From positions 186,001 to 250,000 of the forward strand of contig JAOTON010002089.1 of the NCBI GenBank assembly GCA_034440635.1: a stretch of 64,000 nucleotides of DNA. The letters run 5' to 3'. This DNA is from Lepas anatifera (Eukaryota; Arthropoda; Thecostraca; Lepadidae). Every line of letters starts with the position of its first letter. Positions within the stretch are counted from its first letter, which is position 1. Below, in pieces: positions 10,970 to 22,084 of this stretch. Below the pieces are notes generated by a model. It had not been told where the DNA came from and did no database searches. It was given only the letters and a program-made list of their open reading frames with translations. The translations under genes were made by a program, and so were the position numbers.

Positions 10970-13925
10970 CAGAGTTGTGCGTTTCAAAATTTTCTTGAGT
11001 CGACTCAACACAACTCAAGTGCTGAGAGCGGCTGACTCAACTCCGACTCAACTCATGACCAAGAGTTCAGTGAGTCGACTCAACTCCGACTCAAGGCTAA
11101 ATTCATCCTACTCAACTCTGACTCAACTCACGACTCAGCTCAACTCAAACTTCGACTCATTTGCAAAATGAAACAAACAAATTATAAATATGTAAATACA
11201 AAAAATAAGAAATAAATCAATCAACCAGCAAAAATCAAGCTGTTCAGAAAGTCTGACACGAAACAGAAGATTAATGGAAGCAAAATTAATTAATTGACAT
11301 TCAAACATTGGTTAACTATTAGCCAGCAGCCATGAATAACTTTTTTAATTCTTCCAGACTGTCACTGCCCAAAAAAGCTACCACATGTTACAATTATTTC
11401 TAAAAGGAGCATTGCATATTAAACTAGGTAAATGATTTGGAAAGGAACCTAAAAGCGCTAAGGTTGCACCAACACAGGCAAAAAAATTGAGCCTCCATGC
11501 TGTCAAAAAAGGTCCAAGCTAAAAAAATGATATAAACTGTATTTGAAGGGATGGTATAGGTATTGCTTTTTCTGTTAAAGAACGAGACTAGGTAATTTTT
11601 AAAAATTAAAATTAATATGCTAACAGTTAAATCAAAATTTAAGCAATAATTACTAGAGTGCCTGGTTGCAATTGCTAATTATACGAATTACAGCAAACCC
11701 TAGGAAAAAGTATACCATATATGACAAAGGACAATAGCAATGGAAATTCTACCAACGTTGATGTGATGGATTCAAATATATTCATATTCTAAACCCAATC
11801 CAATTTTCAGTTTCAGTCAGAACCTCCAATACAATACATACATTTCGCTCTTCAAACAAAATTGGACAACGATTTCATTGAAAATTGCTATGTATTATAG
11901 CTTTCCAAATAAAACACAGATGCCAAGTAAGGGTCGCTGATCAGACAAAAACAGTAACATGAAATCATTCCTCTGATTCTTGCGATAAAGACATCTCAAC
12001 ACTTTTGTTGAATCAAAGGTCCAATTTGTCAATGCTAATAGCAGTATCTGCTATTAACCTTTTGTCGGCTCGGCTCCCTTCCGGGGCAATATCGGCCCTA
12101 GATCTCGTAATCTAACCGGCCGATTTTGAAAATTCAAGTGCTATGATTTCCTGACGCTAAACTTTATTTTGAAAAAAGAAAATTTCAAATTTTGATTTTT
12201 AAGGAGAAGGTCGTCAAAATATACATTTTGTGTATTTTTTAGATTTTCCTAACCCTTGTCTCTTTGTACGATTTTCACAAACTAGTTCGATTTACAAATA
12301 ATTGACCCAAATTGCCATATACTGTTACGCAAAATTCGAAATCAATGGCAGTCAGGACCAGGACTATGAGGGGAAATATATACAACCTAAAAATTTTGTT
12401 ACGCGGATTAGAAGCCGTGATATACTGTGGCATCTTTGACACATAAATAAATGAAAAAGTGAAAACTCATCGGCGATGCAGTAGGTAAAACAGGGGTAAA
12501 ATACATACCACAATATGGGTGGTTGCATGTATTAGTCCTCTACTAGTTGAAATTTATTTCTGATAATTTTACCCTCCGGCCTCTGAAGGTGACATAGGCG
12601 GAGGACTCGTCGGGGTGGGGGTGATTGGAAACATTTTAATATACAACGATATTAGTCGCGGCGTGATACTGGCTGGAATATGCATTTTGAAATGTGGTGA
12701 CTGGACACGCCTCTGGTAATCTAGAATTTGGTTATAACTATTTTAATTTTCATATACCCATTGTATTCGCCCTGGCACGGCTAAGCAGTCTCTCCTTACT
12801 AACGTTTAGTCCTTCTTGATAACATTCCCCCATTTTGAACTGCTGTAACCGCCCCTGCTGAATACAAATAGTGACAATTGTGATGCACTATCATCGCACA
12901 AAAAATGATATAATAAAACCATATACTGGTATCATCGACGCTTTTTACAAAGAACCCATGCATACGAAATACTTGGTCTGTGATAGAACCTCCCAAAACC
13001 CGCAAGCTCCGCCCCTGGTAAAATATAATATTGACAATTTCGAAAACCTGCCTGACTAGTTTAGGCGTCAGTTTCGTCTTAGCCGTTCATATTCTAAACC
13101 TAGGGGCAAACCCCCTGCCAAATGTTAATAGGCAAAATGAAAAGAGCGGCGGTAGACGGCGCATCTAGGACAAAAAATAAATGTAGCATTTAGGTATATA
13201 AATATTTGCATTACTTCATGAACTATCACGTGATATTTACACATTTTGCCTTGAGGCTAGTTAAGCTTGAACTTATACTCGGCTGAATTTGTTCTTCAAA
13301 GACAGCAATGGCGCACACTATTCTCAGAAAACCACCACTAACGACAACAATCAGCGACGACGACGCGTGTTGTTTGAGTGTTTAAAGTAAAGAAGTAATA
13401 TTAAATATTGAAGATGAGAAGTTTTTGAGAGATTTGAAATATATTTTTTAGTGCGTTCCACCACTTCAAATGTTTAAGACAAAGCCAGTGATAGGAACCT
13501 GTTTAATTTTTTGAGTATATGTATTATTTGTGCCTAGGGATTTCTTCAGAACGAATGGGCCTTTAAAATAAGCAATTGAACCATACAATTATTGGTTTAT
13601 TGAAACAAATTGAAACTTCAATATAAACAATTGAAACACTGGGGGAAGATGTATTTAAAGGAGGTTAAAGGAGGTTTGCAAAAGGTAGGCAAATTCAAAC
13701 ACTTTTACTTGACATCATGTTTACCTGTTGAGCCAACTTTTTTCGTCAACTCATTTGACTCGCTGTCTTCACAACTCAACTCAGCTCAACTTATCGATGT
13801 GTTGTGAACCGACTCAACTCAACTCACTTGTCTAATTTTTTCGACTCAACTCAACTCAACTCAGAGTCGAATGAGTCTGAATTTGAGTTAAGCTCCGACT
13901 CTGACTCGCGAGTCGCACAACTCTG
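10970..13925. mobile_element. hAT element copy 1 (carries a nested insertion)
   Basis: A 2,956-bp element starting CAGAGTTGTGCG and ending CGCACAACTCTG. Eight-bp flanks GTACGTGG (10962-10969) and GTACGTAG (13926-13933) match at 7 of 8. Subterminal regions are packed with ACTCA/GACTCAACTC repeats, typical of hAT transposase-binding subterminal repeats. The interior is AT-rich with no long frame, so it is non-autonomous. It matches the reverse complement of 25633-27512 throughout, except for a 1,067-bp TTAA-flanked insert at 12058-13124; without the insert and its extra TTAA it would be 1,885 bp, against 1,880 bp for the other copy. Confidence 0.9.
12058..13124. mobile_element. TTAA-flanked element nested in hAT copy 1
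   Basis: A 1,067-bp insert with TTAA on each side (12054-12057 and 13125-13128). The uninterrupted hAT copy at 25633-27512 has a single TTAA at the matching place, which proves insertion with TTAA duplication. Ends are weakly inverted: CCTTTTGTCGG at left and CATTTGGCAGG read inward from the right. TTAA targeting is a feature of piggyBac and Kolobok elements; which of these applies is undecided. No transposase frame is visible. Confidence 0.8.
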
Positions 13926-14263
13926 GTACGTAGACACTTTATCGCTGTCCCGTTCTGGTTCATGCGGTCTATTATGTCTGCTTCCGCGTTAACAATTTAA
14001 GTAAAGGGTGCACCGAATTGAATTTTATCATTTAAAGCATTTCGTAATAAGAGTTACGGCTAAATTTCTAATAATTATACAACCTAACAATCTTACACAA
14101 CTTCGTTAATATCAACAATTGTAACATTATCCGAGTCATGGTGTGTCTATTGGGGTTTTACGACGATTCACGAATCATTGTGTCTATCGGGGTTTTACGG
14201 CGCTTACCGATCCGTATGTTGACGTGAACATCACAGAACTCAACTTGGGAGGATCACGATTGT

Positions 14264-14331
14264 GTTAGCGTAGTCGACCAGTCTAAGGCACCAAACTCTT
14301 CGGGAGCGTGGGTTCTTATCCCATCGCTGCA
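14264..14331 (+). pseudogene. tRNA-Leu-like pseudogene lacking the anticodon arm
   Basis: GTTAGCG followed by TAGTCGACCAGTCTAAGGC resembles the acceptor strand and D-arm (A box) of a class II tRNA such as tRNA-Leu. GCGTGGGTTCTTATCCCA resembles the variable-arm end and T-arm (B box, altered from GGTTCGAATCC). The anticodon arm and most of the variable arm between them are missing or collapsed. A T-rich stretch follows directly. Most likely a decayed tRNA gene or the head of a tRNA-derived SINE. Confidence 0.4.
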
Positions 14332-15239
14332 AATTTTTTTCTTTTACAGGGCTGCGTACAAGACATGCCTCCTAAAGGGAAAATACAATGACACTTCTCA
14401 CAGTTTAACTAGTTACATCCCATATCCGTTCCACGCACAGCACTTGTCGTAATCTCTATTGGAACGCATGCGCCGGCACAGCACGGTGAAAATTCTGAAT
14501 GGGCTAAAGCCTGGGGTAGGTATGGGCCTGGTCCGGAGAGCAGTTTCAACCCCGGACGAAAACGGCTCGCGCCCCAACCTCTACCGGACCATTTTCGCCA
14601 CATAGCCAGCCCGCAGCCGGCGTTATTTGAGCCGGCGCCGGACCAAAATGCATGCTGAGGTTCCGCCCAGACTATGAACCGCTATGAGGGTGCAGGGATC
14701 CACAATAATGGCCACATCCGGCAGATCGGTATCCCTTTAACGACCGGGATTTCCGACCTGTCTCGTGACCGGAGGGGCGCGTTTGTACTGCAGCATGGGG
14801 TTCAGAGTTCGCTCTCCCGGCTGTAAATATTGCGAACGTGATCTTGTTTGACGTCCTCTTATCGCTAAATTAGGACTGGAATACAAAACATTGACGGAGG
14901 TTGAGAAAAGAATTATGCATTTAGCTGATTGTAGAAAAAGTTTTTGTGAAGATTATATTTGCGCAGGACAACGTACAGACTAGATACACAAATCACGTAA
15001 ATCGATAACAACAAGTATAAGGGACATGCTGGGACTATTTAGTGTCTATTTAACTATCTGAAACCTGTCCGAAGCAGAGCCCGGTACAACATCAAAAGTC
15101 TCTCAATGAAAGGAATTCCGCACTAGAAATACTAATTTGCAGGTAATGATTTGAACGGCAGCTGCAAACTCCGAACTTCAGATGAAACATGGGACCCAAG
15201 ATTTCGCCACAAGCATGTTTGTTTGCGATGCCACATCAG

Positions 15240-15546
15240 TGTTTTTCTCCCGCTCTTTCACCGTGCAGTACCTCCGTGGCGGGCAGCCAGCTAAGCGCTG
15301 CAGCCGCGCCGGCGGCGGCGGTCTGCACCAGGCCCCGCTGCCACGGCGACGCCGCTGCCGACCCGTGTGTTGGTGTCTCGTCATGGAGACGCCGGCCGGG
15401 TGCAGGGTCAGGGGCCCGGCCACTGCCGCCTCGCAGCCAGCCAGCTACACCGCCGCCTCACTGTCAACCGGCCACACCGCTCCACACAGCCGCCGAGCCC
15501 GAGATCCCCAATACAGACCACCCAGCGCGACAGCCCAAACTCAAAG
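15240..15546 (+). promoter_or_regulatory. CpG-rich candidate promoter and 5' leader exon of ENY2
   Basis: A GC- and CpG-dense stretch that stands out from AT-richer flanks. It ends at AAG|GTAAGT (GT at 15547), a perfect splice donor consensus. A matching acceptor, GTCTCTCCGCAG, ends at 16255, 13 bp before the ENY2 start codon, so a 709-bp 5' UTR intron is likely. No TATA box is evident. The transcription start is not defined by the sequence. Long open frames across this stretch are by-products of its composition. Confidence 0.5.
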
Positions 15547-16268
15547 GTAAGTCAGCAGCGGCGGCTGCCCACCGTCGGCCGAAAACAGCCGCCACAGGCC
15601 TCGGCAGTCGCTGTTACCAGCCGCGCGCCGCCGCTCCGGGGCCGCCCGGGCCCTCCGTGACATGTACAAACAAACAATAGCCGGGAAGTAATCCAGCTCC
15701 CAAGTGGTACATTTAGAGAGTGACGGTCCCTGGCGCTGGTACCACCAGCCGCGGCCGCCTAGGCAGGCAGACGTGGCAGATTCCGACGAAGCTTTACCGC
15801 AGTGCTGATCGGGGTATAACCCTACCACGACTGGCACATCTTCCAGTGAATAAAAGCGTTGTCTAACGCCTTCTCTCTCGGCAAAATATGACAGGTATTT
15901 TTGTATAAAGTTGAACCGAAACTGGAAACAATCCGGATAACTGGGGGGCTTTTTTTAGTGCTCCCCCACCATCCTGGAGTCATAACACATCTGTTAGAGT
16001 GTTCAGTGTCAAGACGCACGGCAACGTGAAAACAGACAACTACAATGGGGCCCAGTTTCAGAACCGTGTTAAACACATGCACGGTGCTGAAACTGTATAG
16101 GTGACGCGGGCGTTCCACCACAGTCATGGCAACGCCCACAACCCGAGGGAAGCAATGCCGACCGCTTCCTATTCCCCGTTGGCCGAACAGTTACATTTTA
16201 AATTTGCTATTTTCAACAGAACCACCAGGTATCATAAGTCCCCGTCTCTCCGCAGAAAGTCTGCAATA

Positions 16269-16565
16269 ATGACAGACGAGTCGGAGGCCCAGATGAAGAG
16301 CTCCATCAACCAGAAGCTGATCGAAGCCGGCGAGAAGGACCGGCTGAAGGCTCTGCTGAAAGATCGCCTGCAGGATGCCGGCTGGCAGGAGCAGATGAAG
16401 GAGCAGTGCCGGCAGGCGGTGAAGGAGCGCGGCGCCGAGAACATCACCGTCGACGACCTGGTGACTGACATCACGCCGCGGGGACGCGCGCTGGTGCCGG
16501 ACAACGTCAAGAAGGAGCTGCTGCACAACATCAAACAGTTCCTGGCCGACCAGGCCAACCTCTGA
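16269..16565 (+). CDS. ENY2: ENY2, transcription and mRNA export factor
   Basis: Complete 98-residue protein starting MTDESEAQMKSSINQK and ending LLHNIKQFLADQANL. ENY2 (yeast Sus1, fly e(y)2) is a small all-helical nuclear protein. It is part of the SAGA histone H2B deubiquitinase module and of the TREX-2 mRNA export complex at the nuclear pore. The family pattern is clear: an N-terminal helix with Q-KLIEAGEKDRLK-LL, then the GW-EQMKEQCR stretch, then VDDLV-DITPRGRALVPD and a C-terminal helix ending in KQFL. Length fits the family (about 86-101 residues). The ATG is the first after the candidate acceptor at 16255 and has A at -3. The coding region has no intron. The gene lies inside the 33.7 kb intron of the minus-strand EF-hand gene. 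No nearby AATAAA was seen. The frame is intact, so it is probably functional, although an old intact retrocopy cannot be excluded. Confidence 0.93.
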   Translation: MTDESEAQMKSSINQKLIEAGEKDRLKALLKDRLQDAGWQEQMKEQCRQAVKERGAENITVDDLVTDITPRGRALVPDNVKKELLHNIKQFLADQANL

Positions 16566-18972
16566 GACAACAGCCGGGTGTCGATGAGGGTGATGCCGGT
16601 GTTCCAGAGGACGGTGGTGATAGCTGCTGGATGCTGAGCTCGGTCTCTACGTCTGGGACGTAAGGTTTGGAGCTTTCCGAGGAAGTGCTATTATCCACAT
16701 GGGGAGGTGTACCGGTTACGGTACTATTGGTATAGGGACCTTGGAGCACGTCGACCAGAAAGATCATGCAACGTTGTTAGAATGTATGTGTTTTGTTACC
16801 GTACGATATTCTCTGTACCCACGTTACTCTACATTTTCTTACTTGTCAATTATTGACTGTAGATTAGCATAGCAATGCAGTGACGGTGGACACGTTCGAA
16901 TTTAAGGGGGGGCACCATGGACATTTAAACCCATTTCTTTCCAGTCAACGCCATAGAGTTAGTGTTAAAATTTCTGATTTAGGGGGAGGGCACCGTGCCC
17001 CGGTGCCTCCCAATTCCGCCACGAGTTTAACAGTACGAGCACTCAGCGTTCCTCCAGATTCTACATTTATCCACTGCTCGTTACTAACTCGAGGTTATTC
17101 TACATTTCGTTACTTTTTTCATAAATTTAGACAAACAGATAGTTAAACCTTCTAGATAGGAATTTACTGGATTTCACTTTCAAAACCATTTATTCGCTTG
17201 ATGGAATATGCTCGTTCAAGCTTCGTTTTCAGCGTGTTCCAATGTTTCACCGGTGCGCGAGCTTCATGAATTGATGCCGCGACGTATTCTTGGACTCAGT
17301 GACCACCCCTGTTTAACCTCAGCTGGCATCGTGATACATCTGGCATACCTATCGGGAAAAGGGGTAGGTATCAGGGGGAGGGGGGCTGCTCTTCCCCATA
17401 CTTTCTGTCCAAATATGTATTGGGAAGAGACCGGAAGGTTTTGTACCCAGCAAGGGCAGCAGGCAAATATGAGCCCTAGTCCGATCAAGCTTTTAGTCCT
17501 AGCGAGAAGTTTTTGTCACCAGCAGGTTGACGATTGACTGACCCCTCGCTTTTCGCCGGTGTCGACGCTTATGTCCTCTGGGCTCGGCCCCGGCCATTGT
17601 TGAATTGTACCGAATAACCGACAACAGAGCGGATGTACTTCGACACCTCATAGATGCTACACATACGTGAGCTTACTGTATATATACCGAGAACAAGGCA
17701 GTATCTTTCCCAAACCTCCTCCATCATTACCTGGGTGTTTCAATTATAAACTCCGTGTCTTCACTCCTCATGAAGACTATTGCACTTATATCATAATCCA
17801 CAATCAACAGCTAATCAAACACTATTATCATTCGTGGCTCAAAACTAAGCAAACCTGAGGCCATGAACTTGGACGTTTCCCCAGTCTTGGTCATGTACGG
17901 TAACATGTTTTAATAGAGAAAGTAAGTAGACAATGAGAGTCACATAACCGAAAAGATTACCTGTCAATTTTTTCGTGATATTTTGCTCAGTTAGAAATCT
18001 TTGAGTTCCATGTATCATAATCAAGACGCTGGCTTAGCAGAAGTATTTACGTCGAGCCAACGCGATATGAACCAAGCTACAGTACCATGAGCTCTGCCGC
18101 CACTCCCCTGCCTCGCGACGCCTCAAGGTCACGCAGGGGTGAGGCAGTGGTGGGGGGGGGGTAAACTGGCCCGCCCAACAGCTGAGTGAGACGGACAAAC
18201 TCGCGCGAGCTGATACCATTCCTCACGCGATAATCCGGAGTTTAGTGGCCGGTGCTGTAACTCCGCTGCCTACCAGTGTTAACCGGTATTACCCGCGTAA
18301 CACGCAGCGCCGCGTCCATTCACGGCGGTAAGGCTGGAGATACCCCCTTCTCGACCCGAATGGGGGTCCTGGATGTGTTAACGCTGGCAAGGCAATACAA
18401 GCCCTATACAAATTATATGGAAGACCCAAAATCCAGGGGGAACCCTGACCCCCAGCCCCCCTTGAGATCTCCCGCCATTCACGGCGGTGTGAACCGTGCT
18501 TAGGACATGCAGGCGCTCACACCAGATGAATAACCAGCTGTAAGTGAGCTACCCCTGCGTGCTGACCCTCCATTGCAAGCAGCAAATGGCCATGGGAGGA
18601 CAGATAACCCACATCTCGGCTGCGCAACAATGCTTTGATGCAATATCTAGTTTTCATAGGTAAAGTACTGCCTTTCCCTACTGTGCTTTTAGGGATACTG
18701 CCCCCCCCACTCCTAAAAAATATACAAGGGATAACAATAAACCCACCTAAAAACACCATGAAATTCCTTGCACACGGGCAAGATTATTTGTCTTCCGAGA
18801 ACATGCCCAGATGACAATGGAAGTTGTTGATATAATCAGTCACCTATCAAATTGGCAAATTAAACTAGCGTGCCTGTGTTTGCGAGGCTTGTGAGCAGAG
18901 TTGTGAAAAACTCATTCATCATGAGATACAGCGCTTGCCAAAATTAAAGTGGGTAAATAAAAACTATTTCAT

Positions 18973-19269
18973 ACGTTGATAAGTTTTTAAGTGCTGCGGC
19001 GAGGAGCATGATGATGAGTTGTTAAGATGTTCCTGGCCTCTCCCTCGAATCCGGAAATGTAAAAACACTGAAGATTGTATATTCGGGCACAGCCCTTCAT
19101 CAGAATCGTGGAGTAAATATCAAAATTCTCAGTCTAGTATGGCCGGACCTCGAATTCGAGGTCTGGCTATACTAGGACTGAGAATTTGATATTTACTCCA
19201 CGATTTGATGAAGGGCTGTGTTCAATCTTCAGTGTTTTATTTGGATTCGGGAGAGGCCGAAATCTTAAC
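18973..19269. mobile_element. Near-palindromic insertion with 14-bp flanking direct repeats
   Basis: From 19021 to 19269 the sequence folds back on itself, with arms meeting at CGAATTCG near 19154: GTTAAGAT at the left end pairs with ATCTTAAC at the right, and GGCCTCTCCC with GGGAGAGGCC. The 14-bp sequence AAAAACTATTTCAT occurs at 18959-18972 and again at 19270-19283, immediately after the right arm, so the inserted unit probably spans 18973-19269. A 28-bp piece of the arm recurs at 61828-61855 with two differences. The type of element is not determined. Confidence 0.6.
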
Positions 19270-21883
19270 AAAAACTATTTCATCTACGGTAGGTACACCG
19301 TGATACTCCCACAATATATTTCGGTAGTTTGCATGGGAAGTGGGAAGGCAATCATCGTGGGGGGGAGATGGCATCGCACACTATGACACATGCTAATCTG
19401 CAGAAAAGCAGGCTGATATAAATAGCGCATGTTTTATAATCCGCTTTGTGATTCGGCCCATGACTGAGGACAGGATTGGCGGACCATGGGCTAACTGCAT
19501 CTAAACCGGAATTCCATGGGCGTAGCCAGTTGTTCAAAACGGCAAAACATGATACCAACAAAAACACGTGATCCCACCTCAAAGACTGCTCAAAATGAAT
19601 TATTTTTTGCCGCAGAATGTACCTTGTATAGCAGAGAAATTGTTGCTCCTAAATTAAGGGCCACAAGGCTGCAAAAAAGTTCTGCGGTGTAGGTACCTGC
19701 TCTCTTGAAAATACCAAAATTATACACAAGTGGAAATTATTGACCACAAATCAAGCCCGTTTCCAACAGGGTGAACTCGTCCAAAACCTGGATTTGGTTT
19801 GGACTGTCCCATCGAATTTATAAACAGATCCATTTTCCATCCTGCCTTGGGAAAACGACACAGCCTGAATTTGAGTCTGAGCCCGTGAGCCGGGTGTTAG
19901 TACCCGGCCACCGTGCACACTGTCCAACACCACCACCCACGACAGTACATCGCCCAGCGTCGCAGCGCCCCAGCGCGGGCGCGGCACGGCACGCCGGGCC
20001 CCAGCGTCGCCCGTGTCCGAGGCGGCTGTAGCGGCGCGTCCGCCTCTGTGCCGGCGCGGGAGGCCTAAACGGGGATGCTGCTGCCATGCCGAGCCGCCAC
20101 TCATGGTCAGGGCCGAGCCGCAGCGACGCCGTCGGGTCGCTGCCTCAGTCTGGACACCCACAGCCCCCACCTCCAGCCTGGCCATGTTTTGTAATCGACT
20201 GCATTGTTACATGCAGTACGGCTGATAACGGCGCTGTGCTACAGTTGCACAATCCAGCTAGCACATGTTTTGCTACCATCCGTTCTGATACTTTCTGAAT
20301 TCTGAGATTGCCCCCAAAGACGTGTGTTGGCAAGCTGCAAAAACCTCTGCCCCTCACTCAATGGAGTTGTCATAAAAACACAACATCCAAAGGGGCTGAA
20401 ATTCAAGTTTTAGCTAAAGGAAGCTCATTCCCGATTTTATAAAATCCCCCATCCCTTTAACTCCCATCTACATCGACCAGAGGATTCTGAAAAAGCACAG
20501 TTGTAGGTCCAACGAAGAAGCCACAGCGATTGATCCTGCGCCTGTAAGATGATGGCGCCCCTGATAGTACCACTGCGTCCTGCCCGGGGGTCCTACCTCC
20601 GCCTCTGGTCCTGGGTTCGCCGCGGTGCTGGCGGACCCGGACAGCTCGTGTGCAGCCGCTGAAGGCAGACAGCTGGCACAGCTCGAACCCAGGGCTTATC
20701 GAACACCGCACCGCTGCTGCCGCGCGGTCACACGGAGATTTGTCGTGTATAAGTAAAATAAAGCGGGTGAAAGGATGGACGGTCATGAAACGCCAACATC
20801 TTAACTAGTAAACGAAAAAACAGGACAAAATCGTCGGAGAAACGATCTCAATTCTGAATTCAGCTTAGCGAGTAGCAAAATCACCACTATTCAGTCAGAG
20901 CTGTTGCAAAGAACCGAAGGTCCCCTATGCCAATAGCGGCCAAGATCGCGATTCTTAATTAAAAATGGGAGTTTGACTTGCTAATTTTCTGAAGCAATTA
21001 CAAACATCACACCTCGGATTTTGACCGTGACTATATCGCTGGCGTCGCAGTCCGTACGTGGAATGGTGATCAGAATCGCACTTCGCACGGTCTTCGAGGA
21101 AAGGGTTATTTACAACAGACTGAAATCAGACCAACGCAGGCATGTTGGGAGAGAAAAACTCGTTATCCGCATCCCAAGTTTCAGAGGAGACCTCAAGCGC
21201 GATCCTGTTTCCTGGGTCCAGCCCGGACAATCCCCGCCAGAGAATTCCAGCTGGGTCGTTCATCCTCTCCAGAAAACTCCAGTCCTGCGCCAAACTGGAC
21301 CTGGGCCGTGCACGCGGGACTCATCGCCACACTGTCCTCCCCCAATCCCGGTCGTCACGCTTCTCTGCAACATTTCATGCAGTTCGCCAAGCAGCTCTAA
21401 CGTCCGCCTGCAGCAACCGCCAAATCCTTGTCAACGAACCTGGTTGCCAGCCAAACGCTCGTCTTCACACAGGGAAGCCGCCGCCGACCCTGACAGCCGT
21501 GCCAGAATTTCACACGCGTGGCTGCAATGAGCAAGGATACGGTTTAATGGTGTGTTCTTTGGAGCGAGTTCTGCTGGACAAAGTCGCTCTGCGCATGGTG
21601 ACTATGCGGACGTACTCAGATGCGTCAGATTCCCAGAATAAATCCCGGATCTCACCTGGTTCTCCGACAAGGGGGTACATGTAAAGAACACTGGAGAGAT
21701 CGTGTGCTGCTAAACGGGATACCGGCTCCTCGACGATTTGCCACTACTCTGAAGAATGACACGTTACCTCACTGGTCTGTGGACGCTAAGGCCCAAATAA
21801 TCAGCTGGAGGTTCCATGGAACCATACACACTAGACTAAAGCAAACATCCAGTCAAGGACTCATGGATCCCAGGCTATATCAG

Positions 21884-22084
21884 CAGGGGGCGCCGCCACG
21901 GAATTTTTGCAGGGGGGACGGACCCGGGCTGGTGCTGACCGGGGAGGCGAATTTTGAGCATTTTCGGTCCTGACAGCATTAATGACGATGGACCCAAAAG
22001 TTTTTGGAGGGACGTCCCCCCTGGTTGGCCAACAGGGGAGGAGGGACGCATCCCCCCGCCTGCCCCCCGCTTTCGGCGCCCATG
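21884..22084. mobile_element. hAT-like MITE, GGGGCGCCGCCACGG family, copy 1
   Basis: About 200 bp beginning CAGGGGGCGCCGCCACGG and ending CGGCGCCCATG. It is the reverse complement of the element at 55055-55241 over its whole length, including the shared CGTCATTAATGCTGTCAGG interior (as the complement). No clear 8-bp duplication is seen at this copy. Confidence 0.6.

Noticed and set aside
15182..15680. Overlapping long frames in the GC-rich stretch before ENY2
   Set aside because: Open in several frames at once because of CpG-rich composition; better explained as promoter and leader exon.
16878..17030. CAGTGACGG...CCGCCACG stretch downstream of ENY2
   Set aside because: Ends resemble the MITE termini but no target duplication is visible and the right end is degraded; not firm enough to annotate.
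21021..21684. Two overlapping plus-strand frames of 169 and 180 codons
   Set aside because: Mutually overlapping in different frames, no recognised domain, no splice context.
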